NCBI GenBank assembly: GCA_963663635.2
Contig: CAXXMY010000007.1
Coordinates: forward strand, 1-64,000
Origin: Poriferisodalis sp963663635
GTDB taxonomy: Bacteria; Actinomycetota; Acidimicrobiia; Acidimicrobiales; Poriferisodalaceae
Direction: 5' to 3'
Length of the DNA: 64,000 bases
How positions within the stretch are numbered: position 1 is the stretch's first letter; each line of letters begins with the position of its first letter. A model generated the notes under the pieces. The model saw nothing but the letters and a program-made list of their open reading frames with translations. It had not been told where the DNA came from and did not search any database. Below are positions 47,058 through 55,005 of the stretch, one piece after another. The translations under genes were made by a program, and so were the position numbers.

Positions 47058-48350
47058 GTGAGCTCGACATCGAGCCTGTCACTCCAAGCGCGGCGAGATC
47101 AGGCGCTGGGCGTCGGCGCGCCGCTCTTCTACACCGAGCCGCTGCACATCGTGCGAGGCGACGGGGTCGAGCTGTTCGATGCCGACGGCCGCCGCTACAT
47201 CGACATGTACAACAACGTGCCCTGTGTGGGCCATGGCAACGCACGTGTCGCCGAGGCGATGGCTGCCCAGCAGGCCACGCTGAACGTGCACAGCCGGTAC
47301 CTGCACGAGGGCATTGTCAGCTTCGCAGAACGGCTCGTCGAACTGCATGCGGACGGCATCGAGAGCGCAGTCATCAGCTGCAGCGGCACCGAGGCCGTCG
47401 AAGTTGCGCTGCGCATGGCACGCCTGGCGACGGGCCGGCGGGGTGTGATCGCCTCCGATGCCACCTACCACGGCAACACCGAAGCGGTCATTGCACTGAC
47501 CCTGGCGGCGAGACGCCCGTCAGAGCACCCCGACGTCGCAACGATCCCGTTCCCGCAGCGCTTGCGCCCTATCAAAGAGGGACTCGACGACAGCGAGCTT
47601 GCCGATGCGTATCTAGAACAGCTCGCTGCTGCCATCGAGCACTTGGAGGCGTCGGGACAGGGTGTCGCGGCGATCATCTTGTGCTCGATCCTGGCCAATG
47701 AGGGCCTGCCGGACATCCCCGGCGATTTCATGGCGAAGGCGGCTCAGATGGTGCGCGACGCCGGCGGGTTGGTCATCGCGGACGAGGTGCAGGCCGGCTA
47801 TTGCCGCACGGGCCGCTGGTGGGGCTACGAGGTCACGGGATTCGAACCCGACATCGCAGTGATGGGCAAGCCGATGGGCAACGGCCTGCCCCTGTCGGCG
47901 ACCGTCGCGAGCCGCCAGCTCGTCGAGGGATTCCGAGCGGGCACGCGTCACTTCAACACCTTCGCCGCCAGTCCTCTGCAGGCCGCCGTGGGTCACGCTG
48001 TGATCGATGAGATCACCGAGCGGGAGCTGGCCGCGAGCGTAAGCGAGATCGGCGGGAAGCTGAAGGCTGCGCTTGCAGAACGGGCCGACGAGTGCCCCTG
48101 GATCGGCGATGTCCGCGGGCACGGCCTGTTCATCGGCGTGGAGATGGTGACGCCTGGTGATGACCTGGCGCCGGACCGTGCTCGCGCGGTGGAGGTCACC
48201 GATCGTCTGAAGGACCGCGGCATCCTGGCATCGAACGCCGGCGCTCACGCAAACGTGCTGAAGCTCCGGCCGCCGCTCGTACTGCAGCAGTCGCACGCCG
48301 ACGAGTTCTTGGCGGCATTCGACGCTGTGCTACAGGATCTCAATGGTTGA
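47058..48350 (+). CDS. Class III (PLP) aminotransferase
   Basis: A 430-residue fold-type I aminotransferase. Key blocks are CSGTEAVEVALRMAR near residue 115, YHGNTEAVI near 145, IADEVQAGYCRTGR near 245 and the PLP Lys in VMGKPMGNGLPL near 275. The GTG at 47058 has GGAGG 9 bases upstream, unlike the TTG at 47034. The type includes AGXT2 and ethanolamine-phosphate phospho-lyase relatives. It overlaps the next gene, a phosphotransferase, by 8 bases; this pairing of functions is seen as fusions in some bacteria. Confidence 0.9.
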   Translation: MSSTSSLSLQARRDQALGVGAPLFYTEPLHIVRGDGVELFDADGRRYIDMYNNVPCVGHGNARVAEAMAAQQATLNVHSRYLHEGIVSFAERLVELHADGIESAVISCSGTEAVEVALRMARLATGRRGVIASDATYHGNTEAVIALTLAARRPSEHPDVATIPFPQRLRPIKEGLDDSELADAYLEQLAAAIEHLEASGQGVAAIILCSILANEGLPDIPGDFMAKAAQMVRDAGGLVIADEVQAGYCRTGRWWGYEVTGFEPDIAVMGKPMGNGLPLSATVASRQLVEGFRAGTRHFNTFAASPLQAAVGHAVIDEITERELAASVSEIGGKLKAALAERADECPWIGDVRGHGLFIGVEMVTPGDDLAPDRARAVEVTDRLKDRGILASNAGAHANVLKLRPPLVLQQSHADEFLAAFDAVLQDLNG

Positions 48351-49371
48351 CGGGGCTGCTGGCCCGTACGAGCCGCCAGCCCGCAAGGCCCTCCGAGCGT
48401 TCGGCATTGAGTCGGCACGCCTGCAGCTCGTCGGCATCAGCGAGAACGTCACGTTTCGCGCTGACGACAATGCCTCGGGGCAGGCCTACGTTTTGCGATT
48501 GCACCGACCCGGTTACCACACGCTCGACGAACTGAACTCCGAGAGGTTGTGGCTTGAAGCCCTGCGGGGCAGCGGCATCTCGGTGACGACGCCGGTCGCT
48601 GCCCCCAACGGCCGTTACTTCGTGGCTGTAGAGATCGAGGGCGGCGAATTGCGGCAGGTCGGCCTGAACCTTTGGGCGCCAGGCGAGATCGTCGGGGAAT
48701 TGCTGACCGCGCTCGACAGGGATCTCGAAGCCGCAGATCCAGCCGAGATTGCCGAACCCTTCGGACAGCTGGGCGGATTGATGGCTGCGATGCACGAGCA
48801 AGCGACGTCGTGGACGCCGCCGGCATCGTTCCGTCGCCACCGCCTTGACCTCGACGGCCTGCTCGGCGACGCGCCCTTCTGGGGTCCGTTCTGGGAGAAC
48901 CCGGTGCTCGATGCCGGCCAACGCATGCTGCTGATCGACGCACGCGACCACTGTCGAGAACGACTGCGTCGCTACGGCGAGCCGCGACGAACCTTCAGCA
49001 TGATTCACGCCGACCTCCATCTCGCGAACCTGCTCATCCACCAAGGGCAGCTCGGCGTTATCGACTTCGACGACGCAGGATTTGGCTGGCACCAATACGA
49101 CATTGCAGTGGCAATGTTCCACTCACGCAGCGCCCCAGACTTCAAGGCCGCCCGGCAGGCCTTCCTGCACAGTTACCGAGCTGCGCGCCCCATCAGCGAC
49201 GACGACCTTTCGCTCGTTCCGATGTTCGAACTCATCCGAGGCATGGCGATCCTGGGCTGGAGGGCGCAGCGACCTGAGGTCCCGTGGCCCGATGGACAAC
49301 TGGAGCTGTTCCGGGACGGAGTCGTCTCTGGTTGCGAGCGCTTGTTGAGCAGCAAATCAGCCTCGACCTAG
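48343..49371 (+). CDS. Aminoglycoside/homoserine-kinase-like phosphotransferase
   Basis: A 342-residue APH-fold kinase. The catalytic loop is intact: MIHADLHLANLL near residue 222, and the metal motif VIDFDDAGFGWHQYD near 243. The N-lobe has ENVTFRADDN and YVLRLHRPGY. Homoserine kinase II/ThrB2-like proteins of this shape phosphorylate small amino alcohols. Together with the class III aminotransferase or phospho-lyase it could remove an amino-alcohol phosphate, leaving an aldehyde for the next gene. Confidence 0.88.
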   Translation: MVDGAAGPYEPPARKALRAFGIESARLQLVGISENVTFRADDNASGQAYVLRLHRPGYHTLDELNSERLWLEALRGSGISVTTPVAAPNGRYFVAVEIEGGELRQVGLNLWAPGEIVGELLTALDRDLEAADPAEIAEPFGQLGGLMAAMHEQATSWTPPASFRRHRLDLDGLLGDAPFWGPFWENPVLDAGQRMLLIDARDHCRERLRRYGEPRRTFSMIHADLHLANLLIHQGQLGVIDFDDAGFGWHQYDIAVAMFHSRSAPDFKAARQAFLHSYRAARPISDDDLSLVPMFELIRGMAILGWRAQRPEVPWPDGQLELFRDGVVSGCERLLSSKSAST

Positions 49372-49374
49372 GGT
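49369..49374 (+). promoter_or_regulatory. Putative -10 TAGGGT of a leaderless promoter
   Basis: TAGGGT overlaps the preceding stop codon and ends exactly 6 bases before ATG 49381. TTGAGC at 49345-49350, 18 bases upstream, may be the -35. Confidence 0.45.
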
Positions 49375-49380
49375 GCGCAG

Positions 49381-50820
49381 ATGCATCAGCTCATCGGGGG
49401 CGAGCGGCGCATAGGCCGCAGCATCATTGAGATCGCCGTGGTCGAGCCCGCTACTGGCGAGGTGCTCGCAGAGGTTGATACTGCCTCCCTTGCCGACATC
49501 GACGATGCCGTCGCCGGTGCGAACGAGGCCGCGACCGAGCTGGAGCGGCTGAGCTTTTTCGAGCGAGCCGAACTGTTGCACGTTGCGGCGCGCTGCATCG
49601 ATGCGTCAGCGAGCCCTCACGCCGAACAACTGGCTCGCGAGTGCGGCAAGCCGCTCACAGCAGAGGCTGTGGACGAGCTCGCCGAGTCGGCCGAGATCTT
49701 CCGGTTGGCCGCCGAGGAGATCAAGCGGCTCGAGACCCATGTGCTGCCGAGCGTCGACCCGCGCAAGCGAGTGTTCACTCACCGGAAACCAAACGGCGTC
49801 TATGCGTTGGTTACGCCGTGGAACTTCCCAATGAACATCCCGGCGGAACTGCTCGCGGCCGCGCTTGCTGCGGGCAATCCGGCGATCATCAAGCCATCGG
49901 AGCAAGCACCTCTGTCTGCCCTCGCCCTGGCTGAGGCAGTCGTTGAGGCGGGCTTTCCGCCTGGGGCTGTGTCGGTGGTGATGGGCCGCGGCGAAGTTGG
50001 AGAGGCGCTGGTTTCGCATCCCGGCGTACACGGCGTCGGATTCGTGGGCTCGCAGGCGACCGCCGAGGCGATCGTGGCCGCGGCAGGAATGAAGCGCACG
50101 ATCATCGAAGCGTCCGGCAATGGCCCGCAGATTGTCTTTGACGACGCCGACCTGGCCTCGGCCGCCGAGGCCGCTGTGTTCGGTGCGCACTTCGTGTCGG
50201 GCCAGTGCTGCGTGGCTACCGAACGCCTGCTCGTACACCGCTCGGTCCACGACAAGTTGGTCGACTTGGTCGTGGAGCGTGCCGCGGGCGTCACCCTCGG
50301 CGATCCGCTCGAGGACACCACGTTGATGGGGCCGCTCAACAACGAGACGGTCGCAGCCCGCATGGATGCCCACATCGCGGAGGCCCGGGCCCAAGGCGCC
50401 CGGGTACTGCACGGCGGACATCGCGACACCGGCCGCTCCACGAACATGTACTACGAGTTGACCGTCATCGACGACGTCACGCCCGCCATGGACGTCTTCC
50501 GTTACGAAACCTTCGGCCCCGTGGTGCCGATCACGTGCTTCGACACCGACGACGAGGCATTCGCCCTCGCCAACGACTCAGACCTCGGGTTGCAGGCCTC
50601 GGTGTTCACTTCGTCGCTTGCTCGCGCCTACCGGGCCATCGACGAGCTGCGCACCGGAACGGTGCTGGTCAACGAAGGCACGGCGTTCTGGGAACAGCAC
50701 CCACCCTTCGGGGGTGCCTCGCGCACCGGAACCGGCTGGGGTCGCATCGGCGGGAAGTACACGATCCTGGACATGACCGACCTCCGCACCGCAATCATCG
50801 ACACCGGTCCCTCTGCCTAG
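49381..50820 (+). CDS. NAD(P)-dependent aldehyde dehydrogenase
   Basis: A 479-residue enzyme. Cofactor and active-site blocks: TPWNFPMNIPAELLAAAL near residue 142, IIKPSEQAPLS near 168, FVGSQATAEA near 220, general base Glu in IIEASGNGPQ near 245, the nucleophile Cys in SGQCCVATERLLVH near 279, and YETFGPVVPIT near 378. The type is that of succinate-semialdehyde or gamma-aminobutyraldehyde dehydrogenases. It oxidises the aldehyde likely formed by the upstream pair. It overlaps the convergent MazF gene by 4 bases at the ends. Confidence 0.94.
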   Translation: MHQLIGGERRIGRSIIEIAVVEPATGEVLAEVDTASLADIDDAVAGANEAATELERLSFFERAELLHVAARCIDASASPHAEQLARECGKPLTAEAVDELAESAEIFRLAAEEIKRLETHVLPSVDPRKRVFTHRKPNGVYALVTPWNFPMNIPAELLAAALAAGNPAIIKPSEQAPLSALALAEAVVEAGFPPGAVSVVMGRGEVGEALVSHPGVHGVGFVGSQATAEAIVAAAGMKRTIIEASGNGPQIVFDDADLASAAEAAVFGAHFVSGQCCVATERLLVHRSVHDKLVDLVVERAAGVTLGDPLEDTTLMGPLNNETVAARMDAHIAEARAQGARVLHGGHRDTGRSTNMYYELTVIDDVTPAMDVFRYETFGPVVPITCFDTDDEAFALANDSDLGLQASVFTSSLARAYRAIDELRTGTVLVNEGTAFWEQHPPFGGASRTGTGWGRIGGKYTILDMTDLRTAIIDTGPSA

Positions 50821-51164
50821 AGATCGAGATGGAGCCGGAGGGCGTCGTCGAGCCGTTCCATGAGTTCGAAGGGCAGCACACCCATCCGATCGCCAATTCG
50901 ACTCGTTGCGACTGAGCGGATCTGTTCTGCCTGAGCTTTGGAATCGACGCGCAGTTCTGCATCGGCGGCTTCGACGAAGACTTGAAACGGCAGAATCCGG
51001 TCGGCGTTTGAGGTCAGCGGCACCACAGTGATGACGCCGCGTCCTGTGACTTTCGCCGCGGCGTTCGCAGCGTTGTTGCTCACGATGACAGCAGGCCGGC
51101 GCGGAGCGATCTCGGAACCAATGGCGGGGCCGAAGTCGACCATGTGGACCTCACCCCGCTGCAT
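50817..51164 (-). CDS. MazF/PemK-family mRNA interferase toxin
   Basis: A 115-residue toxin. MQRGEVHMVDFGPAIGSE opens the fold; RPAVIVSNNAAN near residue 23 and VVPLTSNADR near 46 are the family loops, and QAEQIRSVATSRIG near 78 carries the C-terminal strand. Its start codon overlaps the antitoxin stop by one base. This is the second MazF module of the window and its sequence differs clearly from the one at 25456. Confidence 0.93.
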   Translation of the reverse strand: MQRGEVHMVDFGPAIGSEIAPRRPAVIVSNNAANAAAKVTGRGVITVVPLTSNADRILPFQVFVEAADAELRVDSKAQAEQIRSVATSRIGDRMGVLPFELMERLDDALRLHLDL

Positions 51165-51385
51165 CAGTCGGTCTCAAGTCCATCACCCGCAACGGCGTCC
51201 CACACCTCTGCGTCTTCGTCGGACCAGTCCTCGAATGCCGCGACGTAGTCGACAATCAGTTCGGATCCCCGCAACATCCGGATCGCCTGCCGGATCGTCG
51301 CCGACCGTGACGGCAACTGATGTGCTTCCGCATACGTATCGAGTGTTGCAAGGTCCTCTTCGGGAATGCTCACACTGATCTTCAT
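51164..51385 (-). CDS. Ribbon-helix-helix antitoxin
   Basis: A 73-residue protein. KISVSIPEEDLATLDTYA is the RHH strand and first helix; SRSATIRQAIRMLR the second helix. The acidic tail (FEDWSDEDAEVWDAVA) resembles that of the antitoxin at 25212 (WGPAEDWSDW). It binds MazF and probably the palindrome upstream. Confidence 0.92.
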   Translation of the reverse strand: MKISVSIPEEDLATLDTYAEAHQLPSRSATIRQAIRMLRGSELIVDYVAAFEDWSDEDAEVWDAVAGDGLETD

Positions 51386-51391
51386 ACCAGA

Positions 51392-51408
51392 ATCCTACTT
51401 GAGTAGGA
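51392..51408 (-). promoter_or_regulatory. -10 TAGGAT and overlapping operator palindrome
   Basis: On the minus strand TAGGAT (51397-51392) ends exactly 6 bases before the antitoxin ATG. It overlaps the inverted repeat TCCTACT-TG-AGTAGGA (51393-51408), a likely antitoxin operator. Confidence 0.55.
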
Positions 51409-51491
51409 ACATGATTTTCCGGCCATCGACGCCACATCTGCCCGCGAACTAGCGTCGGCGGTTGCTGCGCTTGGGCGGCAGGAGGGACGCT

Positions 51492-52562
51492 GTGTGGGAG
51501 ATCACCGAGCCTGATCTCGCGCCGATTGCGTTGGGAGCAGCGGTGCTGGGCACCGGCGGGGGCGGGAACCCCTACCTCGGACGACTGCGGGTGCTACAGG
51601 TGCTGCGAAATGGCGGACGGGTACGGGTCATCGAGCCCGACGAGATCGCTGACGATGACCTGCTAGTGGCCGTCGGGGGTATGGGCTCGCCGATGGTCAG
51701 CCACGAGAAGCTGGCTGGCGGCGACGAGGAGACCGTGGCTGCCCGAGCGCTCGAACGCCATCTCGGCCGGAAGTTCGACGCGATCGCTCCGTTCGAGATG
51801 GGCGGCAGCAACTCGATGGTGCCGATGGTCGTGGCGGCCGCAATGGGCATCCCCATCGTGAACGGTGACGGCATGGGCCGCGCCTTCCCCGAACTACAGA
51901 TGATCACGTATCTGATTTATGGCGGCAGCCCCTACCCCGCCGCCATCGCCGATGAACGCGGCAGCCAGGTGGTCATTGCCGAAGTGCCCGATGCCAAGTG
52001 GCTCGAGCGCATTGCCCGGGCGGCAACGGTCGAGATGGGCGCACACACCGGGCTGGCGTCAGCCGTCATGGACGGCGCGTACTGCCGCCGCTCGATCATC
52101 CCGAACACGCTGCGGCTGGCCAGCAACATCGGGCATGCGGTGCATCATGCCCGCGAGGTCAAGGACGATCCCGCCGAGGCGATCCTGAGCGTCGCCGGCG
52201 GCATGCGGTATCTGCGCGGCAAGGTCACCGACGTTCATCGGCGCAACGCCGCCGGCTTCGCTCGCGGTCAGATGACCGTGGCGGGCATCGGCGACGACGC
52301 GGGACGCACCATTCGCATCGACTTCCAGAACGAGAACCTCGCCATCTACGAAGACGACGAGCCCCAGGTGATGGTGCCCGACCTCATCACGCTGGTCACC
52401 ACCGACACCGGCGAGCCGATCACGACCGAGCTGCTCCGCTTCGGCGTACGAGCAGATGTGCTGGTGCTGCCAGCGCCCGACTTGCTGCGCACACCCGAGG
52501 CGCTCGCCGTCGTAGGACCCCACGCATTCGGCATCGACGCCGACTACATCCCCGCCGTCTAA
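51492..52562 (+). CDS. DUF917-family protein
   Basis: A 356-residue protein of the DUF917 family, which includes hydantoin-linked hydrolases and thiohydantoin desulfurase. The N-terminal ALGAAVLGTGGGGNPYLGR near residue 12, FDAIAPFEMGGSNSMVPM near 97, and VNGDGMGRAFPELQM near 120 are signatures. GTG 51492 has GGAGGG 5-6 bases upstream, deciding the start. It lies near an operon that contains a hydantoinase/oxoprolinase gene, in agreement with hydantoin chemistry. Confidence 0.88.
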   Translation: MWEITEPDLAPIALGAAVLGTGGGGNPYLGRLRVLQVLRNGGRVRVIEPDEIADDDLLVAVGGMGSPMVSHEKLAGGDEETVAARALERHLGRKFDAIAPFEMGGSNSMVPMVVAAAMGIPIVNGDGMGRAFPELQMITYLIYGGSPYPAAIADERGSQVVIAEVPDAKWLERIARAATVEMGAHTGLASAVMDGAYCRRSIIPNTLRLASNIGHAVHHAREVKDDPAEAILSVAGGMRYLRGKVTDVHRRNAAGFARGQMTVAGIGDDAGRTIRIDFQNENLAIYEDDEPQVMVPDLITLVTTDTGEPITTELLRFGVRADVLVLPAPDLLRTPEALAVVGPHAFGIDADYIPAV

Positions 52563-52626
52563 CCGAGCGAACGCCAGACTCAGTCCGAACTGCCCGAGCG
52601 GCATCCATTCGAGTCGGCAACGCGAT

Positions 52627-53922
52627 TCACGGACCCAGCGATGTCAACGGCACCACGCAAACACCATCGGACCGCTCGTAGGCGTAGCCCGTAGCAGCGA
52701 TCACCACGAGCCTTGCGGGCAAGCCGGTGCGGATGTGGTCGAGCTTGTCGCGCAGCCGAAGCAAGGTGTCTGCGCCCTTGTCGACCGCTGCGGGGCCGCC
52801 GAGCTTGATCTCGGCCCCTATCCATCGACCGTCTGGGTGTTCGATGATGGCGTCGGTTTCGAGGTGATGGCTGTCGCGGTAGTGCGACAGCGAGCACCGA
52901 ATTGCCCTCGCGTAGATCTGGAGGTCTCTCAAGGCCATCGACTCGAACAGCCGACCGGCGAAAGGCAGGTCGCGGATCAGTGCATCAACGCCAATGCCGA
53001 GCGAAGCTGCCGTAAGCGACGGATCGGCGAGGAAGATCTTGGAAGAGAGCCGCGCCTGCGCTCGCGACGCAATATGAGGTCGCCAGGCCGGCACTTCGTC
53101 AATGACGAACAGGCGAGCGAGTGCCGCCAGGTAGCCGGCGACCGTGCGTCGTTCTAGCGGTGGCTCGCCGGGGGCTGCGGTGTCGGCGGCGAGCACTGTG
53201 TGCCGGACTTCAGTGGCCACATTTCGGGCGATCGATCGCAACAGCCGGCGGACCCGCACCGGATCACGCTCGACGCCATCGACACGCGCTAGGTCCGTGC
53301 GGCTGGTTTCCTCCAAGTAGGCCCCGGCTGCGGATGCCGCAGAGACCGGGTCGGCATCGAGCACCTGGGGCCATCCACCACGGCACGCCAACGCGAGCAC
53401 ATCGTCCAGCGACAAGCCCCGATCGCTGGCGACGCACGGTTCGCCGTCGAGAAGACCTCGCAGAGACACTGCTCCGTCAGACTCTCCGCTCTCGTACAGG
53501 CTCATGGTGCGCATCCGTACTCGCATGATGCGTCCGGCTCCCGAGTGACGGTTGATGTCGTCGGGAGGGTCCGCCGAGCCAGTGAGAATGAACTGTCCTC
53601 GCAGACCGCGCTCGTCGCAGGCTCGGCGCATCGCATTCCATACCGCAGGCGCAAGCTGCCATTCATCGACCAGTCTCGGCGTCCGTCCATCGAGGACCAT
53701 CGCAGGCGTCATCCCTGCTGCCAGTGACGCACCCACGCGCTCGTCGAGGTACACGGCGCTGCCCGCGAATCGACGCCCAGTCCAAGTCTTCCCACATGCA
53801 CGGGGACCTTCGACGACCACAGCGGGCATCGCCCGTAGCGCAGCGCGCATCTCGTCATCGACGATCCGCGGCAGATACCCCGCCGGTGCGATGTCGTCAG
53901 CGTTCATCCCAGCCTCCGGCAT
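52627..53922 (-). CDS. AAA ATPase with DUF4143 (DUF4143 domain protein)
   Basis: A 431-residue protein. Walker A is VEGPRACGKTWTGR near residue 38; Walker B appears in PRLVDEWQLAP near 85, with the sensor FILTGSADPP near 113. The C-terminal DUF4143/DUF234-like half ends in GRWIGAEIKLGG, which looks like a nuclease-type motif (E-x-K), and a restriction-endonuclease-like fold is known in this family. The start may be ATG 53922 or 53907. Function is unknown. Repeats upstream suggest autoregulation. Confidence 0.88.
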   Translation of the reverse strand: MPEAGMNADDIAPAGYLPRIVDDEMRAALRAMPAVVVEGPRACGKTWTGRRFAGSAVYLDERVGASLAAGMTPAMVLDGRTPRLVDEWQLAPAVWNAMRRACDERGLRGQFILTGSADPPDDINRHSGAGRIMRVRMRTMSLYESGESDGAVSLRGLLDGEPCVASDRGLSLDDVLALACRGGWPQVLDADPVSAASAAGAYLEETSRTDLARVDGVERDPVRVRRLLRSIARNVATEVRHTVLAADTAAPGEPPLERRTVAGYLAALARLFVIDEVPAWRPHIASRAQARLSSKIFLADPSLTAASLGIGVDALIRDLPFAGRLFESMALRDLQIYARAIRCSLSHYRDSHHLETDAIIEHPDGRWIGAEIKLGGPAAVDKGADTLLRLRDKLDHIRTGLPARLVVIAATGYAYERSDGVCVVPLTSLGP

Positions 53923-53930
53923 GTGCCGGC

Positions 53931-53990
53931 GGCAGTATACGCCATCAAAGTGGCAGTTGATATGCCAATTAGATGGCGGCTCTATACGCC
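53931..53990. promoter_or_regulatory. Repeat cluster upstream of the DUF4143 ATPase
   Basis: GGCAGTATACGCC (53931-53943) and GGCTCTATACGCC (53978-53990) are direct copies 47 bases apart, 11 of 13 identical. Between them is an inverted repeat TGGCA-7-TGCCA (53951-53967). On the minus strand TATACT (53939-53934) in the first copy is a -10 candidate 11 bases before the start. Confidence 0.45.
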
Positions 53991-54003
53991 GGCGATGAGA
54001 TGG

Positions 54004-55005
54004 TTACGTCTTCATTCGGGTGCGGGGCAGCACCTCGCTGGCGGTGAGGTCGATGATCTCCGCCAGACGGTCGGTGGCTATCGGAAACAGCGCCACCGAG
54101 TCGGCGCCCCCGGCCCACAACGCCTTGATCTTGGCAGCACACTCGGCTGGTGTTCCTGCGACGGTCAAGTCTGCAACCCACTGGTCGGGCATGCCGTCTC
54201 GCACTGCCTTGTAGCCGCCCTTCGCAATCAGGGCCTGCAGCTCGTCGGATATGCCGTACACGTCGGTGAGGGCGTTGGGTCCGTGCTGGCGATAGAACGC
54301 CAACGAAGCCCGAGCAGAATCTCGTGCAGCTTGGCCGTCTTCGTCAACGGCGTACAGGGCGAACACCGTGATCGGGTGGGGATCGGTACGGCCCGCGAGC
54401 TCACGGCCCTCGTCAATGCATTCCTTCGCCCATTCCACATACCGCAAGCTCGAACAGACCGAGAGCACAGTCCCATCGGCGATCTCGCCGCTCAGGCGCA
54501 GCATGTTCGGCCCGGACACGCCAAGCCGCACTGGCATCGGCGGGCCGGTCTCGGGGTACCTCAGCTTGACGTAGTTGAATTCGAACACGTCTCCGTGGCG
54601 GTCGAGCGTCTCACCGGCGAGCAGCGACTTGACCGCTGTCACGCATTCCCGCACTGCTGTCAGCGGCGATCGTGGATGCAGGCCCATCTGGCGGACCCAC
54701 ACGGGCACGCCCAGTCCCACGCCGGCCACCAGCCGCTGCGGTGAAGACCGGCTCAGCGTTGCCAGCTCCATCGCCAGCACCGAGGGGTGGCGGGCCACCG
54801 CCGACACGACTCCCAGACCCACCGTGATCTCATTCGTGGCACCAAGCACCACCGACGCACCGGAGATGCCACCGGTGAAGAAGTAGTCCTCGGCGAGCCA
54901 GATTTCGTCGAATCCGCTCGACTCGGCCTGCGCTGCTGCAGCTGCGATGGCCTCGGGTGCGATCGCGCTGCCCAGGATGAGTCCGATCGACCCATCGGTA
55001 CTCAT
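54004..55005 (-). CDS. LLM class F420-dependent oxidoreductase
   Basis: A 333-residue luciferase-like enzyme of the F420 type: AESSGFDEIWLAEDYFFTGG near residue 30, VGLGVVSAVARHPSVLAMEL near 65, RLVAGVGLGVPVWVRQMG near 95, and PVRLGVSGPNMLRLSGEIAD near 165. It is the last gene of a five-gene operon; its start overlaps the hydantoinase gene by 4 bases, so it is translated with it. This coupling ties an F420 enzyme to the molybdoenzyme pathway. Confidence 0.9.
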   Translation of the reverse strand: MSTDGSIGLILGSAIAPEAIAAAAAQAESSGFDEIWLAEDYFFTGGISGASVVLGATNEITVGLGVVSAVARHPSVLAMELATLSRSSPQRLVAGVGLGVPVWVRQMGLHPRSPLTAVRECVTAVKSLLAGETLDRHGDVFEFNYVKLRYPETGPPMPVRLGVSGPNMLRLSGEIADGTVLSVCSSLRYVEWAKECIDEGRELAGRTDPHPITVFALYAVDEDGQAARDSARASLAFYRQHGPNALTDVYGISDELQALIAKGGYKAVRDGMPDQWVADLTVAGTPAECAAKIKALWAGGADSVALFPIATDRLAEIIDLTASEVLPRTRMKT

